This document shows positions 32,403-45,673 of a DNA stretch of 64,000 nt, piece after piece. The notes under the pieces were generated by a model. It did no database searches, was not told the DNA's origin, and saw only the letters and a list, made by a program, of their open reading frames with translations. The DNA comes from Portulaca oleracea (Eukaryota > Streptophyta > Magnoliopsida > Caryophyllales > Portulacaceae): the NCBI GenBank assembly GCA_029582165.1, contig CM055893.1, forward strand, positions 25,333,179 through 25,397,178, given 5' to 3'. Positions within the stretch are counted from its first letter, which is position 1, and the number at the start of each line of letters is the position of its first letter. The translations under genes and the position numbers were made by a program.

Positions 32403-35400
32403 GTGGTATCAGAGTCACCAATTACATGCTAAAATACTGTACTTGTGTTCATAAGTAATTTTGTCAATAGTTGAATTATATTATGAATATGCTAGAGTAA
32501 ATTTATGCCTAAAATTTTGAATCTTTATGAAAGTTTTAATCTTTGCTGTTCATGATAGTAAATCTGGAATTTTATTGTAAAATTTCATGCTTTGTTATTA
32601 TTTATTTCTAATATTGCCTTTATTTAATCGATTTTATGTTTGTTTAATCGTTAAATATGACATAAACTTGATTCAATTTTGAATTTTTTAGAAACAATCT
32701 TGTTTAATATTGTTAAACAGTAGGCAATACATGAAATAGGTCAAAATTCGCAAAATAGGGTTTTGTAGAATTATTTTCTGTTTTAGTTTATTTACGCTAA
32801 ATATGAAAAATAGAAATAAATTCTCAAACGAATTCGAACATTTCCGAAAAATTTACTGGAGGTGTCTGGAAGTGTTCTGGACTTTCCATAGTTTTTGTAG
32901 AGTTTTCCCAATTAAAATGGATTTTTAATTGAGTTTTCAATTCTGATGAGAATTAAAAATCGTTTAATTCTCTGAATTTTATAAATTTGTAGAAATTTGT
33001 AAAACTTTTGAAAATTTTACAGTAGGTTACTCGGTAACCTTACTTTTAGGGAAAAGTTTTCCGTTAATTTATCCGTTCAAATTATATTTTTTAATTTGGA
33101 TTTTCAGATCTGAGAGAAATAAATTTGTTGCTTCTCTGAATTTTGTAAATTTATAGAAATTTGCAAATTTTCTGATACTTTTACAGTAGGTTACTGAGTA
33201 ACAATTCTGTTATGGATAACATTTTCGTGAATTTTTGAAATAACTAATTTTCCTTTAATTTATAGATTAACAAAAAGTAAAATTGTTTATTTCTCTGATT
33301 TTTATTCTAATTTTAGAAATTTGATAAAAATCTGAAACTTTTACAGTAGCATATTGGATGAATCTAATGTATGGGAAAATTATAAAATTTGATTTTTAAA
33401 CTTATCGAATTGTTATTATTTATTTTTCTCTTAATCGGAGAATTAAAATGTTTAATTCCCTAAAATTTTACAATCTTTTGAAAATTGTTAAAATTCTGGA
33501 AAATGTTCATAATGGGTTATTAGATAACAGTATAATATGAAATTATTAAATTCGATAAGTTATGATAATTTTATTTAAGTTTTTCATTCATGAAATTAAC
33601 CGAAACTGGAAAGCAACACGGACCGTGTATATCCAACACGGACCGTGTTGCCAGCAGTTTTGGTGAATTCGTGTGTTTTAGGGTTTGTAATTAATTTTAG
33701 AAATTAATTTTTTAATCCTATTACTACTAAATCAGTTAATGGGCATAAAATCTATTAGTTTGTAAAGTTTAGGAAACTTACAATATCTTTAAAAGATATA
33801 GTATCTTTTAGCCTTCTTGATTTTAGGAAAGTCAAGTATTTTATATGTATGGGTATAAAATCCTAAATCTGTTTAGGTAATTAAGATAAATTTGGAATTT
33901 TATTTATTTATTAACCATGCAAACTTTTAGGAAACCTATTTAGTATTTGTTTCCTTATATGTGTTGTGTTGCAATTATGTATGCCTTTATAATTTGTTAT
34001 GCATGTGCTTCTAGTATGGCCATAGATAGTCGGTTTTAGCGGTCTGCGTACAGGGTTGGGTGAAATACAGCCTGCGTGCCGTCGTTGAATTAATTTAAAT
34101 TTAAATTTTCAGTTAGGTTTATTTTAATTCATGTAAGGCCTCAATTGTGAGGTCCACTTTGTAAATTTATTGTATTTGGAGACATCAAGTTGAGTGGGAG
34201 CCCAACAGCAATGGAGGTGGTGATTCGAGTGGGAGCCCATCCAAGGAAGTTGCAAAGCCCAAGAAGATTTTCTTGAAGACTGTCAAGGTTTAGTTAAATT
34301 AGTTTGATTAAGTCTAGGTGGCCATACTAGGGGTTTCATTTTATGCTTTAATTTGTTATAGCATGTTGTTTTATTATTCCTTTTATGTTTTCGAAAGAGT
34401 TCACCTAGAATTGCATGCATAAGATAATAAAACATACTCTCAAAATTGAATTATTGCTCAACCTATCGAAACACCACTTGGATAAATAAAGAAAGCCAAA
34501 GCGAATTATTTCTCCATCATAAATAAGTAGGGTGGGAGCTAGGTCAATTCAAATTGGTATCAAAATAGTTTTGGGCCAAGAGCAGAGGAAGAGAAATATT
34601 GTATTTGATACAAATTTCTTGCCAAGAGTCATTTTGAATGATCGATCATAAGATGATCCACCAAAGATAACATGAGATTGAGTTTCGTTGGGCCAAAGTC
34701 CACTTGAGCTCATGAGTCTTGTGGGTCTTGGTAAATTAAAACACTAAATGAGAGTTGATAAAGTGTTTTGATTTGAAATTCAAATTAGTTTAATTTCTTT
34801 GATGAATAATAACTAAAATGAACCAATTTTGTCTCGTAGAATTATTTATGTCTTTTCACTCAAACATCCACCACAAATAAAATATTGTTTTCTCATTGAG
34901 AAAGAGAAAAACAATTACATTCATTCCTTAATTGGCATCGCTATCACAAGATTGTCTTGGGCGAATTAAAAGAAACATGTCTTTGATATAAAATTGAGCT
35001 AGGCATCAATATTAAGAGGTCAATCAAGCCAAATGAATACATGTAATGTCATAGAATTCATACAACTTTAACATCAAAATGTTTGAAGGTTAGAGGAAGG
35101 TTTTCAATATTTCCAAACTCATAACCAAGTTCTTCGAACTAGTTAGAGTTGATAAATATGAAACGAATAACTAGATAGTCTCGGTTAAGCTAGATCAAGG
35201 GTAATTGATGACACTCATGTACTGAAATAATTTGTCTATTTTGAAACATGAGAAACCTCAGATCCCCCTTTAGCCAAAAGGTTGGCGACTAAAGATAGTC
35301 TTTTAGTAAAAAGGAAAATAAGATTTAAGAAATCTATGAAGGACAAGAAGTCAAAGGAAAGGTAAGGACAAACAGTTGTACATACCCAAGCAATGACAGC

Positions 35401-36400
35401 AACTGGTTAACAACCAGATCATGTATGACACTGGGAGTGTGAATAACTATAAGGAAGACTTGAGATATGATTTCAATTCTAGGCAAATGCGTATATGATA
35501 CACACTACACTTATTAAACCCATTTTGGGTATAAGATATCGTCTGTGAAACTCGCATTTATGCAAATGTGCAGGATCTACAGCAATGTAGATGTGTTTTG
35601 AAGGATGAAAGTCAGCCTACAAATAAGAACATGCAATTAGTTGTAGTTCCTTATGAAGAGTTGGTTGGTTATCCATTTCCTCAAGACTTATGAGAGAAAT
35701 TTATAGGTGATTCTATGTTCTCATTATAAGTATTTCTTACTCTCAATTACAGAGAGAGAGAGGTTCTCGAATAAACACACCCAACACATCGAAACCAAAA
35801 GGTTTAATAGGAATAACTCATGTTCAAACATAAATCTTGTATCTATTTATTAAGTCATGCAAATCAGAGCGCATTCGGAAGCGTCACAGTGATAGACTTT
35901 TCAATAATAGGACTTTGAAACATGTGATTTTTGCAAAGCATGACTGTACCTTTTACAAGAAAGGGTGAACGTGCCAACAAACACTCATGCATATGGATGT
36001 ATGTAGTCCAATTGAGCACAAGTACAAGAGATGAATTACTTCAAATCTTCAAAGATGAATAAAATAACACATGGTGATTCATGTCTATGATATTTATCTG
36101 AAGCTGGAATGTTAAAATAGTTTAAAGATTTCCAAAATGAAGTAGTCTTGGCGAAACAATGAGAGAACCTAGATACGATCGAAAGAATGCTAATAGTTGA
36201 GCCAAGAGTTTGAACAAATGACTCAAATGAAACATAATTCTGGCACCATAGGCTTATGTCATATTAATCAAAAATGCATTCAGAAAACTGCATAGTGCAG
36301 GATTTGGGAAAACATAAACTTTGAAAAGTTCAATGTTTGTAAAAGCATGTCTGATGGGTAAGATGACTAAAATCACCTCTTATTGGAATCGGTCAACAAG
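32403..36400 (+). pseudogene. Degenerate gag/protease half of the Angela-like element
   Basis: After the primer site there is a long AT-rich leader to about 34000 with two more CACGGACCGTG palindromes at 33615-33652. No frame of useful length exists. TGACACTGGGAGTG near 35425 may be the former protease active site (D-T-G-S). No gag motif could be identified with confidence. Confidence 0.5.
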
Positions 36401-39300
36401 CTAATGACTTATTAGGATGCAAACATATTGATGTATGTGGGCCTATGAGCACTAGTGCTAGAAGAAGGTTTACTATACTATTTCATCACTTTAGTGATGA
36501 TTTTAGTAGATATGGGTATATCTACTTAACACGCCACAAGTCCAAATTCTTTGAAACGTTCAAAGATTTTCAAAGTGAAGTACAAAAACCAACTTGGCAA
36601 GAAAATCAAAATCCTTCAATTAGATTGAGGAGGTGAGTATTTGAGCCAAGATTTCACTGACCATTCTAGAGAATGTGGAATTGTTTCATAACTCTCTCCT
36701 CTAGGAATACGACATCTCAATGACGTATCTAAGAGGAGGAATCACACCTTATTAGATATGGTGCGATCAATGATGGTTGAGTCAACATTGCCTGTTACAT
36801 TTTCGGGATACACGCAGTTAACCATAGCTCTAATTACTGAATAAAGATTATCTAAAGCACTAGAGAAAAGAGGTTCTTGAACCATTTTCTGAAAGAAAGG
36901 AGTACACTTCCATAAACTGTTGTAGAGGAAAGAGTTTGTGTCTCAAAATGCTTTCTTCTTAGAGAATATGTTATTCTTTAAAAGAAAGAGTGGGAGAGTT
37001 CTTGAACTTACCGAAGTTCAAGAGACACAAAACACTATAATCATCACCTAAAACTCCACTACTTGATCCTAGTTTAAGTTTTCCTGTTGGTCAGGAAATT
37101 AAGAACGAGGTTGAGGCAGTAGAAGTGCCTCAAAACGTTGAGGAGGAGGTGTCATGAAGGTTACTCCAAGCAAGGTCAGGTAAACAACTCCGCCATCCAC
37201 AAAGATATCGATCTTCTATAGATGAGCGTGAGATGTTACTTTTAGGAAGTAATGACTCTACCTACATCAAAGAAGCTTTAGCAAAACAAGATTCCATAAA
37301 GTCTAAAATAGACTCCATGTACGCAACCAAGTTTAGAACTCAGTTGATTTGTCTGAAGGTGTAAACCATCAGGCATAGGAGGGTGGGTTCATTAAGATAG
37401 ACATCAAGACTGACTTCAAAATTAGATTTTGAAGAAAGATGTGTACTTGACACAACTGAGTGGTCTTTTGTTGGAATACTTGTAAACTTCAAGAGACCAT
37501 TTGTGGTCTTAAGGAAGCTTCTAGGAGTTTGAATCATTGACCTTGTTGACCAGGATATAAAAAAGGTTTGACATACTAGGAAGTGCCAAAGATAATATTG
37601 TATTTATAAGAAGTTCAGTGGGAGCAATGCGTTTTCTGTTATTGTATGTGATTGACATACTGCCTACTGAGAAGAATATTCCAATATTGCTTCTACTGAG
37701 GTTGACTTTGAAATAATTTTCAAAGTGAAGGATTGGTGGGGCTATGAATTTTCTTGGAGACAAGATCTATAATGATAGATTAAAGATTTTGATTGTTTGA
37801 ATCAAAGTTGACTAGGTGTTGTATAGTTCAACCCACTTCGAGAGTGGATTAACTTCCATAAATCATGGCATATCCTTTGGGAATCTAGTTGTCTCAAAAC
37901 AATAAGAAAATCTAACAAGGATGAGACATATAACTCATGCTTCAGGCGTGAGATTAATGTATGCCACGAAATATTCAAAGCCCAACATAACATATACATT
38001 GTGTATATGTGTAAACAAAACTAAGGATATATCCTTAGTTTTGAGTAGTTGATAAGAGCTAAGTATAGAGAGTTGTACTAATGCTACACTTATGTCAGGA
38101 GATATGATTCTCTGAAAGGTCAAAGAAATTATATGAACTGGAAGATGTTCCTTACATGACATGCGTTTAATTCTACAAATAAGACAAGCTTGGCACGACT
38201 TTAGAAGTTGTAGCAGAAACTGTTAGGATTGTGAAGTTCGTTTTTGAACTCGGTGATGTTTCTAGCCTTGCGAGAGAAATGGAGCCTCAATCATAGGAGT
38301 CATCACTCAAGCAAGGGACTGAATCTCAATGTGAATCAAATATGAGTTCCGGAACTATCTTCCTGTATGAAAGGTCATTAGTGAGATGGAATATGTGCGA
38401 GGTTCATTGCAAGTATTGTGTACTAAACCCCTGTTGTAATTATAGCATGATAGTCATGCATGGGCAATAGGTTATTGAACACATTCCGGAATATTAACAA
38501 GTCAAGTTTACATGAATTGTTCATGAATTATGACCTTGTTTGATTCATCATTAAGAATAAGATTCCAAAACTTACATTAATTGTGGTTTAGAATTATGTA
38601 AATGTCCAAAAAGGTTAGCGCATTCAAAATGGGAAATTGGATGAGGTCCGATTTCTGAAACCCCATTAGTGAACTTGATAACGCTAGTCTTGGTCGATAG
38701 TCGACCTGGTTCCTAATTGTATTATCACGTAGGAACAGTGATAATATCAACACAATTAGCATGTAGGATTGAGGTGATGATCAAGTTTCGTGATCATAGT
38801 GATGTGATGACATCATAAATCAATGACATGAGTATTTTTGAGAACAACTACAGAACAGACCCGCAATGGGAGCTCTTTAAGTTAGGAATGTCATAAGAGC
38901 TCTCACTACTCAAAATTCCTAAATCCTGAGTTCAGTACACAGATTGCACGATCTGCTCTGACTTTGGAGCGCGTCAAAAGCCTTTCGTAACAGTAGGCTA
39001 TAAAGGCGGTGTCTGGGTTACAGTTGGATCATGTGAGAATGTGTGTCTGAATAAGATGGCATTGTCCTCCCTTTTAGGGACAATTGTCTTATTGGCCACT
39101 CGGTGAGATTGGACTGAAAATGCTTGGCCGAGCTCAGTTGAATCAATAGTTGATCATCTGCTTTTCAAAGTCTAAACTCGGAGATCGAGGAACATTACGG
39201 GTCTTACATAAGGATGACATCAGCTTATCTTATCCGAATATGAGACAGTAAATGACAAGGGAATTCAAGGAATCGAACACTTGTGGGACAAGTGGGAGAT
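36401..39300 (+). pseudogene. Degenerate integrase-RT-RNase H half of the Angela-like element
   Basis: The clearest piece is integrase at 36445-36636 (FSDDFSRYGYIYLTRHKSKFF), continued by fragments of the DDE region to about 36790 (RRNHTLLDMV). Near 37300 KIDSMYA recalls the start of reverse transcriptase, and near 37640 LLYVIDIL is the former YVDD motif, with the first Asp changed to Ile. Stops and frameshifts occur every few tens of codons. GTGGGAGAT at 39292-39300 is the polypurine tract. Confidence 0.75.
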
Positions 39301-40252
39301 TGTTGGGAATGTCCCGACAATGTTCGATATACATAGAGATTAAACCAAAGTAATATAGTAATTATATGTCTTGCTAGAGACCTCTATAATTACTAAATAA
39401 ATATGTTTAAATTACAATTATATTATTTGGTCCTACAGGGTCACACAAGTCAGTGCCCTGGAACAATGTATGTAACCTAAGTAATACTGTATTAGGTTTA
39501 GAAAAATTGGAAACTGATTTCTGTGAGAAATCAGCCAAACACGGACCGAATTGGGTTCAACACGGACCGTGTTGACCCAACACGGTCCGTGTTGAGACAC
39601 CACGGTCCATGGTGTCTATGGGCCGAATTAATGGACTTTCTGGAGGCCAACACGGACAGTGTTGTTTCAACACGGACCCAACACGGTCCGTGTTGAGACG
39701 TTCGTGGTGTCTATGGGCCGAATTAATGGACTTTCTGGAGGCCAATACGGACCGTGTTGTTTCAACACAGACCGTGTTGGGCCTGAAAATTCCGATGTTG
39801 CGTTAAGTCGGCCCTTTAGGGTTTTGAATCCGCTCCCTAGGTTTTCTAAACACTATATAAAGGGATCTCTGTGAGAGATTATTTCATACCAATTGCCTGA
39901 GACTATTAGAGAGATACCAAGGTGATTTCCTGAGTTCCTCTCTCTTTTAGTTTTGCAGTTCCAGTTTCAGAAACATTATTTGTTTCCGAAACAATCTCAC
40001 ATACATCTTAGATTGAGATTCGTCTCGATCGGGTCGATCTAGCAGTCGGATTCCCGGAGTGCTGCGTGGACTTTCAGTAGAGGATTTCAATATTGGAATC
40101 TCGAAGGTCAACCTCTTCATCAGCCGGATTAGCGATCAGATATAATTACTAAAGCCTATGCCATTGTTGTGATTAATTATTTTTTAATTGTTATGAATAT
40201 TCCACCAATTAATCTGTATCTGTTTGGGAAATAGATAACCTAAAACCTAACA
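39301..40252 (+). repeat. 3' LTR of the Angela-like element
   Basis: 952 bases. It keeps the TATA box CTATATAAAG near 39852 that the 5' copy has lost. The palindrome array lies at 39558-39779, with one copy mutated (CAACACGGACAGTGTTG). Ends ACCTAACA before the target duplication TCCTC. Confidence 0.93.
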
Positions 40253-40257
40253 TCCTC

Positions 40258-40990
40258 ATCAGTTAGCTCAATCTCTCAACTGTTACACATTAGACATGGC
40301 CGCATCAATGGTCTGATCACATCTCCCATATGTGCCTCAACCGTTGTTTTTTTCTTTTTAAATATTCTTTCAAAACTGATTTCAAATCCTTTCGTTTTCT
40401 TTTTCTTTCCCTCTTTCCCTCTTTCATGTCTTTTCAAAACAGATTTCCAATCTTTTTTTCAAATTTCATTTACCTTCCCAAGGTTTCTCCCCCTTCCTTA
40501 TTTACTTCCTCTCCATAACTAACCGTCCCATCCTATCACAACTTCCCCACCTACTTCCATCGGTCTATCTCTCTCCTCGCCCTTCCTTAGTCGTCCCTAT
40601 TTAATCCCTTTTTCACCTTTTACCTTTTTACCATATCTCCTTCCACCCTCTCCTCTCTCTTCTTCCAGAACCCTCTTCCTTCCTCTCCCACCATCTCTCA
40701 CCATGATGAAACGATCTGCAAAACCCGCCGCTCCTTCCAGTGTTGCCAAAAGACTCCGGTCAAGCAAACCACCCACTTCTCCTGACACTGCCTCCACCGA
40801 CTCCTTTACAGACGAGTTAGCAATCATTCCTCGACCTTCTCCGGCTGTGGACATTTTTCCTCGCCGTTCGGGCTTCCGAACATTCATGTTAGGATTGGGG
40901 TGTGATTCGGTGATTTGTGCTGGGGTTGAACCTTTGAAAAACTCTTTAAGGAAATCAAACTTCTATTTCAGGAATAATATTTTGTAAAAT
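40258..40990 (+). pseudogene. Sirevirus 3' region, second part, with an unassigned ORF
   Basis: The sequence continues the Sirevirus 3' part after the insertion. 40330-40690 is strongly C/T-rich, like a long leader. ATG at 40703 opens a 94-codon frame (MMKRSAKPAAPSSVAKRL) with basic and Pro/Ser-rich N terminus that ends at TAA 40985. Some Sireviruses carry an additional, envelope-like gene at this place; no membrane segment or other proof is visible, so this remains a suggestion. The 3' LTR of the Sirevirus was not found; the element appears cut near 41000. Confidence 0.45.
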
Positions 40991-41169
40991 CACTTTCCCT
41001 TTACTTGGGCATTTTATGAGTCCTTGCATTAAACCCTTACGAGTGAACATCCAGTTATTCCCAACTCTTCTAAATTTAATCCAATTTGCTCATTTTCATG
41101 TTAGGCTCGGAAGAGAGTGATTTATGCAACTATTATTTAGAAATATCAGAAAGAAAACCTTAAAGTTGC

Positions 41170-42716
41170 ATCGATACATTGTAAAACCTTGTTAACCATA
41201 GTTTATGCAATCCTCGATGTGTTTTAGTTCGAAATGGGAGTCGCCACCCGACTTTTTAAGGGAAAAGCCAAGACAAAACCAACAAGAAAAGAAAGAAAGA
41301 CTCCGCCTGCGAAACCCAAGAATGGATTCGGGGGTAAGACTACGAACTCGAAAAGTAAACTTTAAGAGTTCGCCTCTCACAAAAGGAAAGACTCTACTAA
41401 AAGTTTAAAATGTGCTTTCGATAAAGTTTGTAAGAGAAATAAATAAGAACTTTATAGAATTACTTCATTGAACATGCAACAAATAAGAATGAAAGGAATA
41501 TACATGTACACTTTATTTACATAAAAAGGAAATAATTAAGAGCTTACATTGTGACCTTTCATTAGGGAAACCTTGCCTAGCCTTTGTAGAAGCCTCTTTG
41601 GATGCCTTTGAAAGCCTTGAAGAACTCCTCTTGAATATGCCAAAATGGCGCTAAAAGTGGATGGAGAAAGGTATGGAAAAGGGGTGAGAAAAGGATAGGA
41701 AAATGCTCTTTTTGTGGTGTTTTAAGTAGTAGAAAGGTTAGGCTTTTTGTGAAGTTTTAGGGTTTTGTAGAAAGATAATGGAAGGAAGATGAGAATGGAG
41801 ATAAGAGGGCTTAAACAAGTGGAGAAAAGGAGATAATAATAGTAGGAAAGTGATGAAGAAGGATAGGAAAAAGGTAGGGAAAAGGATAGGAAGAAAGGGC
41901 TTTTTTGTGGGTTTTTAGTGATGTTTTAGGATGCTTTTGTGAGGGTCTTATGTAAGAATGGTTGGGATAGAATGAGAGTAGGGATGAGAGGTTTAAAAGG
42001 ATGAAGATATGGGGATTAGGATGATAGGAAAATGGTGGAGAAGTGATAGAGAAATAGTGGTAAAATGATAACTACTAGAATGGAGAGATGAGAGAATAGA
42101 AGTGTAGGGGGAAGAATAAATGAATGATTGAGTGAGTTTGGCTTTGGCATGAGGGAGTATTTATAGGAGTAGAGGTGAGTAGGTAGAGGACATACATTCA
42201 TGCACATACATGTACATGCATTCACGTAGTCAAGCCGTACGTATGCAAGGCACTAGGGGATGAGCTATCATGACGCGGTGGCACGTGGTTTATTAATCAC
42301 GTGTGGTCTTCGTGTAGACCTGTTGGCCACTACGCCAGGGGGGAGGTTCCTGCTATCGTCCATGCACCCGTGGACGGTGTTGTGTGAACTCACCCACCTC
42401 TGGAAGTGGTGGTTGACACTGGACGAAGATAGCCTTTGTTGTGAGCTAATATGAGGTATTTTTGGAGTGTTTTTGTGAGGTTTCGATCCTGCGACCTCTG
42501 GCACTTGCTCTTATGGCTTGCATGGCTTGGCTTCCCGTTTTTCTAATTATTAATTTCCTAACTAAAAATACATAAAAAGAAATAATAAAAATTACACTAA
42601 AAGTGTATGGAAGACTATGCTAAAATCTAGTGTATCAATCGACTTCTCCTTCTTTATTTTTGCTTCGTTATATATAGTGATGCTATATATTTATGTGACA
42701 AAATCCGGTGTATACA
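41170..42716 (+). repeat. Ty3/gypsy-type LTR, same family as 783-1446
   Basis: 42047-42716 aligns to 783-1446, and both end in CCGGTGTMTACA. The left part includes TCGAAATGGGAGTCGCCACC near 41230, a block common in plant gypsy LTRs. The left end is not fixed; 41170 is approximate. TATTTATAGG at 42159 is a TATA-like element. Open frames such as 41205-41408 come from this block and are not taken as genes. Confidence 0.6.
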
Positions 42717-44272
42717 GATAGCCCCCACTTTGTTTGAGTGTTGTATAGGATGAAAATCAAAGTAGTCTTGATTTGATGGACACTGGTTGAGATATGACTT
42801 TAGAATGCAAAGTCTGAGATATGACTATGGAGTGCAAAGCCTTAAGTGATGCTTGGATGCTGAGTCCTGCATCGCGGTTGGCGAACTTCCGCCGATCGGT
42901 GATCTTGAGCCAGAATCATGTTCTACTTGAGGTGATCTCGGATGTTTGATGACATCCTACTTGACATGATCTCGGACGTTTGATGACATCCTACTTAAAG
43001 ATATGGGCTGACACTTGGAAGCTGAGTCCTGTGTCGCAGTTTGCGAACTTGCGCCGATAGGTTATCTCAAGCAAGAATGACGCCTTACTTATTGGAGAGA
43101 TTTTGTCGAACTTGATGCCGATGGCTCGTGGATGTTGATGTCGATTTTCTAGTCTTTCCCAGTGTCGTTTCCAGTCTTTCCCAGTGTCGTCTCACTATTT
43201 CCCAGTGTCGTCCCAGTCTTTCCCGATGTCGATGTTGATGATTGTTGACATGTTCAATGCCGAGGGACTTCACCGATCGCAATGTCGATGGCCCTTGGGG
43301 TAGAGACTTCACCGAAACTCTGCCAGTGGCTTAGGGTTTGGACTGCATCGAAACTCTGCCGATGGCCCTAGTTGTTGAGACTTCACCGAAACTCTGTCGG
43401 TGACTCTGATGATGATGGGGACTTACGCCGATGGGCTACCCTGTTTTTTGGATTTTTGATGATGATGATGATGATGATGGCAATTCAATGCCGAAACTAA
43501 ACAAACGCGAGGCTAGAAGTCGTTGATGATGATGACGGTAATTCAATGCCGAGACTAACCAGACGCGAGGCTAGAAGCCGTAGCTAATGATGATGGCAAT
43601 TCAATGCCGAGACTAACCAGACGCGAGGCTAGAAGCCGTTGATGATGATGACGGCAATTCAATGCCGAGACTAACCAGACGTGAGGCTGGAAGCCATTGA
43701 TGATAATGACGGTAATTCAATGCCGAGAATAACCAGACGCGAGGCTGGAAGCTGTTGATGATAATGATGGCAATTCAATGCCGAGACTAATCAGACGCGA
43801 GGCTGGAAGCCGTTGATGATGTTGATGGCAATTCAATGCCGAGACTAACCAGACGCGAGGCTAGAAGCCGTTGATGATGATGATGGAAATTCAATGCCGA
43901 TGAGACTTCTCTGGACACCATGTCTGTGGCTCTTATTCCTAAGATTTCGTCGAATCTGATGTGACAACTCTTATTGTAAGACTACACCGATCTGTGCCGG
44001 TGGCTTTGATTTTGATTTTCGGTGGCAATTCAATGCCTGGAGACTTCATCGATCGCGATGTCGATGGCTCTTATATCAGGATGATCATTGGGAGAATGCT
44101 CTTATTTTAGAACTTGGTGCTCTATTCTTGAGAAGACCACTGCTCCTTATTGGGCACACTTAGCCAAGCTCCTCCTTGAAAATGTGTAAGCTTGAACTCT
44201 TGGAAACAAACATGGAGAAAAGACAAAGGCTCCTTCTTTCCCTAGGCCAGTCGGACGCTAGAGAGAAGAGAG
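42717..44272 (+). other. Noncoding internal sequence with repeated CCGATGGC/CCGAAACTC motifs
   Basis: The stretch after the LTR has no open coding frame. GCCGATGGC, CACCGAAACTCTGCC and similar short motifs recur from 42880 to 44060, and CAGTCTTTCCCAGTGTCGT is repeated three to four times at 43150-43220. It is probably the noncoding leader of the element whose LTR ends at 42716. No primer site could be assigned at the border. Confidence 0.5.
43467..43900. repeat. 58-bp tandem repeat, about 7.5 copies
   Basis: The unit contains GATGATGATG, GGCAATTCAATGCCGAGACT and AACCAGACGCGAGGCTAGAA. Seven units fill 43467-43872 (one with small indels), and an eighth is partial. GGCAATTCAATGCC inside each unit has weak dyad symmetry (GGCA/TGCC). 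Divergence between units is low. Confidence 0.9.
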
Positions 44273-45617
44273 TGATGGAGACCATCATGAAGAACAACAA
44301 GTAGCAGCAACTTCATCATCAAAGGAGGCATCCATAGGAGCTTCACCAGCACTTTCAGTAGCAGCACAAGGAGGAGACCATGTTGAATTACCAAACTCAG
44401 CAGCTAAGGAAGCATTTCCAACAGAAACAGCAGGCTTCCCAATCCCAACAAGGACAACAGGTCATTCAGCATGTCACTCAGCAGTTCAGCTACCCAGCAG
44501 GAGGTTCACAACTTCACCAGCATCCACCAACCCACCAAAAACATCCATCCAAGCTTGTTACATACTTGTGAGGCAAGTATTGGCACCTACACCCATCCAG
44601 CCCAGCACCATTGGTCATTCAGACCAAATCCAGTTCCCAGCAACAACAATCCAAGCAGTAGTCTTTCTCAATGTCATATCTGTTGATTGAGGAAGATTCA
44701 GCCAAGTTTTAGGAGTTTTTTGTTCTTTGCCACGCCATTTTCAAGTCCAAACCAAGTCCCAGCATGTTTGAGCATGGCAACAGCAAGTTCCAAGTGCCAA
44801 AACAAACAATCCCAGCAGGGTTGTTTGTTATCAGTTTTTCCAGAACACCAGTTCTGTGGCTAGGTCTTGTGCCTTCTGTCCATAGGGGTTATTTTGGTCC
44901 TTTCCAGCCTAATTATATCCTGTTCAGATTACTTCCAGGTTAGCAATTGTACGGGAATTACCTCAGTAACATTATTTTTACCCCCTAGGCAAGAAAGCCT
45001 CTCATTGGTCCATTTTGCCACTCTTTTGGCATTTGGTCCAATCAGATCTTAGCTAGCATTTTCCCTTTTATTTTTCCTTCAAATTGTACTCGAGATTATT
45101 AGGATGTAATCAGTTGTACTTGTTTTAAAGCTTTGTAGATTAGATTAAATAAGGGAGATTAAGAAGATTAGCTTATGTTAAGCAACAACTAATCAAACTG
45201 TAGGTAGTCTTTATATTCTGAAGTTTCCAGCAATGAAAGGATATCAGTGTTTATTCAATAGTATTCTCGAGTGTTTTAGAACCCTCTGAAAGTTGTGAGT
45301 GTCCTATAACTCTCAATCTTGGTTAAATCGGCTCCTATATTGGCAAGAATCCAGCAAGTGTCAGTTGTGCTTGATCATCCATGCTTTGGTGTGTCTCTAG
45401 GAGTATGAATGTGAGAGTCCTTTGCCCTTGATTGCAGTTGTGGTGTGTCTGTATCAACTGTAAGCAAGCCTATCCTCTATTTTCCTCATTGGGTTGTCTT
45501 CTATTCTAGCCAAGTGTTTCCAGTTAGCTATTGTTATTACAGTCATTCTGGTGTGTATGTGAGTTGTATGATGCATTCTAGCTCAATACTCTAATCTTTG
45601 TGAGCTAGCATACATCA
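44273..45617 (+). repeat. 5' LTR of the Reina/CRM-like element
   Basis: 1345 bases, TGATGGAGACCATC to ATACATCA. Both ends agree with the inverted LTRs at 49631-50998 and 51933-53302. The left third (44280-44680) is Gln/Ser/His-rich when translated, corresponding to the end of pol that this family encodes in its LTR. The primer site CTTGTATCAGAGC follows at 45620-45632. Confidence 0.88.
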
Positions 45618-45673
45618 TCCTTGTATCAGAGCATTGTGTTCCATCTTGGAGTGTGTGATTTCTATAGTTTGAA

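Larger units (their letters stand above)
31466..40252 (+). mobile_element. Decayed Angela-like Ty1/copia retrotransposon
   Basis: LTRs 31466-32402 and 39301-40252 are flanked by a perfect target duplication TCCTC (31461-31465 and 40253-40257). The primer site GTGGTATCAGAGTC follows the 5' LTR and GTGGGAGAT precedes the 3' LTR. The 6.9-kb interior is very degenerate, with only integrase and reverse transcriptase traces; these resemble Angela/Bianca-type copia. It sits in the 3' untranslated part of the Sirevirus element and is younger than it. Confidence 0.92.

Noticed and set aside
41205..41408. Frame with WESPPDFLREKPRQN
   Set aside because: This is the conserved noncoding block of a plant gypsy LTR that is often mispredicted as a gene.
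43467..43900. CRISPR-like appearance of regularly spaced repeats
   Set aside because: The units are contiguous 58-bp tandem copies with no unique spacers, inside plant retroelement DNA.
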